Part shown: positions 24,894 through 25,546 of the stretch, piece after piece
How positions within the stretch are numbered: position 1 is the first letter of the stretch
Layout of the letters: each line of letters opens with the position of its first letter
Source of the DNA: Oleispira sp964022115
GTDB taxonomy: Bacteria > Pseudomonadota > Gammaproteobacteria > Pseudomonadales > Oceanobacteraceae
NCBI GenBank assembly: GCA_964022115.1
Contig: CAXIBC010000037.1
Coordinates: 1-25,546, forward strand
Reading direction: 5' to 3'
DNA: 25,546 nucleotides
Made by a program: the position numbers and the translations under genes
The notes under the pieces: generated by a model
What the model was told of the DNA's origin: nothing
The model's input: the letters and a program-made list of their open reading frames with translations, nothing else
Database searches by the model: none

Positions 24894-25442
24894 ATGAAGT
24901 CAATCTGCGTATTCTTAGGCGCGAATACCGGCTCTAACCCTATTTATGCAACAGCGATTCAGCAATTAGGTCATGAACTCGCTCGCCGTAAAATCCGCTG
25001 TGTTTATGGTGGCTCGAATACGGGGTTAATGAAGCTGCTCGCGGATAGCGTCTTAGACGCCGGTGGTGAAGTGATTGGGGTAACCGTAAAAGCCCTTCAC
25101 GCTAAAGAGATTTTTCATAATGGCTTAACCCAGCTGCACATTACTGAGAATATGCATGAGCGTAAATCCATGATGGCTGAACTCGCCGAAGGTTTCATTA
25201 CCTTTCCCGGTGGCATAGGTACCTTGGAAGAATTTTTTGAAGTATATACTTGGAAGAAATTAGGCTTTCATAATAAGCCTTGTGGGTTATTGAATGTGAA
25301 TAACTACTTTTCTCCCATGCTGCAAATGTTCGCTAATGCCACAGATGAAGGTTTTTTATTAGCACAAGATAGGGACTTAATCGTGCAAAGCCAAGATGTG
25401 ATTGAGCTATTAGATATGCTGCTCGAACAAGATAACGCTTAG
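24894..25442 (+). CDS. LOG-family (TIGR00730) nucleotide 5'-monophosphate phosphoribohydrolase
   Basis: A 182-aa Rossmann-type protein of the 'Lonely Guy' family. It has VFLGANTGSNP, VYGGSNTGLMKLLAD, MHERKSMMAELAEGF and the diagnostic catalytic motif FPGGIGTLEEFFEVYTW. Family members cleave nucleoside 5'-monophosphates such as N6-modified AMP to base and ribose 5-phosphate. They are often annotated as cytokinin-activating enzymes, but in bacteria without cytokinin pathways the role is probably nucleotide turnover. The ATG at 24894 starts right before the core SICVFLGAN strand and has GAG about eight bases upstream; the ATG at 24879 adds five residues and lacks a ribosome binding site. It is separated from ferritin by a terminator, so it must have its own promoter, which I could not define. 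Confidence 0.9.
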   Translation: MKSICVFLGANTGSNPIYATAIQQLGHELARRKIRCVYGGSNTGLMKLLADSVLDAGGEVIGVTVKALHAKEIFHNGLTQLHITENMHERKSMMAELAEGFITFPGGIGTLEEFFEVYTWKKLGFHNKPCGLLNVNNYFSPMLQMFANATDEGFLLAQDRDLIVQSQDVIELLDMLLEQDNA

Positions 25443-25463
25443 CTACTCATATACGAGTAGCTA
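25440..25463 (+). terminator. Hairpin overlapping the LOG-gene stop codon
   Basis: A perfect 9-bp inverted repeat (TAGCTACTC, loop ATATAC, GAGTAGCTA) begins at the stop codon itself. Only TTAATA follows rather than a T-run, so terminator activity is uncertain. Confidence 0.5.
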
Positions 25464-25478
25464 TTAATACCCCCAAGC

Positions 25479-25500
25479 CTAGGGTTAGGGCTAGGGTTAG
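25479..25500. repeat. CTAGGGTTAG direct repeat
   Basis: CTAGGGTTAG occurs at 25479-25488 and 25491-25500, two bases apart, giving three GGG runs. It lies between the convergent ends of the LOG gene and the partial gene, and the second copy supplies that gene's stop codon region. Confidence 0.7.
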
Positions 25501-25546
25501 TCGACTAAAAAGTGCTCGCGGTAATACTTCATTTCCGCAATCGACT
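25497..25546 (-). CDS. C-terminal end of an unidentified protein (partial)
   Basis: The minus strand is open from the window edge to a TAA at 25497-25499 and encodes the ending SIAEMKYYREHFLVD. The sequence is protein-like and would converge with the LOG gene, a sensible arrangement, but fifteen residues are too few to name the family. The gene continues beyond the right edge. Confidence 0.45.
   Translation of the reverse strand, partial: SIAEMKYYREHFLVD

Overview
This window looks like an ordinary core-chromosome segment of a free-living gammaproteobacterium, most likely a marine Oceanospirillales/Pseudomonadales-type organism. That placement is an inference. It rests on the moderate-to-low G+C impression, on the tolC/nudF/yqiB/cpdA/yqiA/parE block known from enterics, on LPS heptose/Kdo genes, and on a desCB-like desaturase pair of the Pseudomonas type. 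I see no phage, transposase, CRISPR array, tRNA or rRNA, and no obvious undescribed defence or mobile system.

Layout. Positions 1-8900: parE (topoisomerase IV subunit B) on the minus strand. Next come a VOC/glyoxalase-fold gene (+), a DUF748/AsmA-like membrane protein (-) and a PAS-GGDEF diguanylate cyclase (+). The minus-strand run nudF > yqiB > cpdA > yqiA follows, diverging from tolC (+). In enterics this run leads directly into parE; here about 4 kb with three unrelated genes separates them. Positions 10.4-12.8 kb: a desCB-like operon (ferredoxin-type reductase, then membrane fatty-acid desaturase) read leftwards from a promoter that overlaps a FabR-like palindrome. Positions 12.9-16.8 kb: LPS inner-core genes, waaA (-) diverging from hldE-hldD (+). 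Positions 16.9-21.3 kb, all minus: an outer-membrane beta-barrel protein, a DEDDh exonuclease, and a CYTH/degenerate-CHAD protein whose stop overlaps the start of an orphan PilB/GspE-type ATPase. Positions 21.45-24.7 kb: argE, argA and an FtnA-type ferritin (+), then a LOG-family phosphoribohydrolase (+). The C-terminal end of an unidentified minus-strand gene lies at the right edge.

How the parts connect. waaA, hldE and hldD build the Kdo/heptose inner core of LPS. desC and desB would desaturate acyl chains and so tune membrane fluidity. argA and argE are the first and the deacetylating steps of the linear arginine route. Two second-messenger enzymes sit close together: the c-di-GMP synthase and the cAMP phosphodiesterase CpdA. 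The most informative non-coding signals are a CRP-like box at a class II position upstream of cpdA, a FabR-like operator at desC, a 17-bp tandem duplication and overlapping upstream ORF before argA, and three strong bidirectional or simple terminators.
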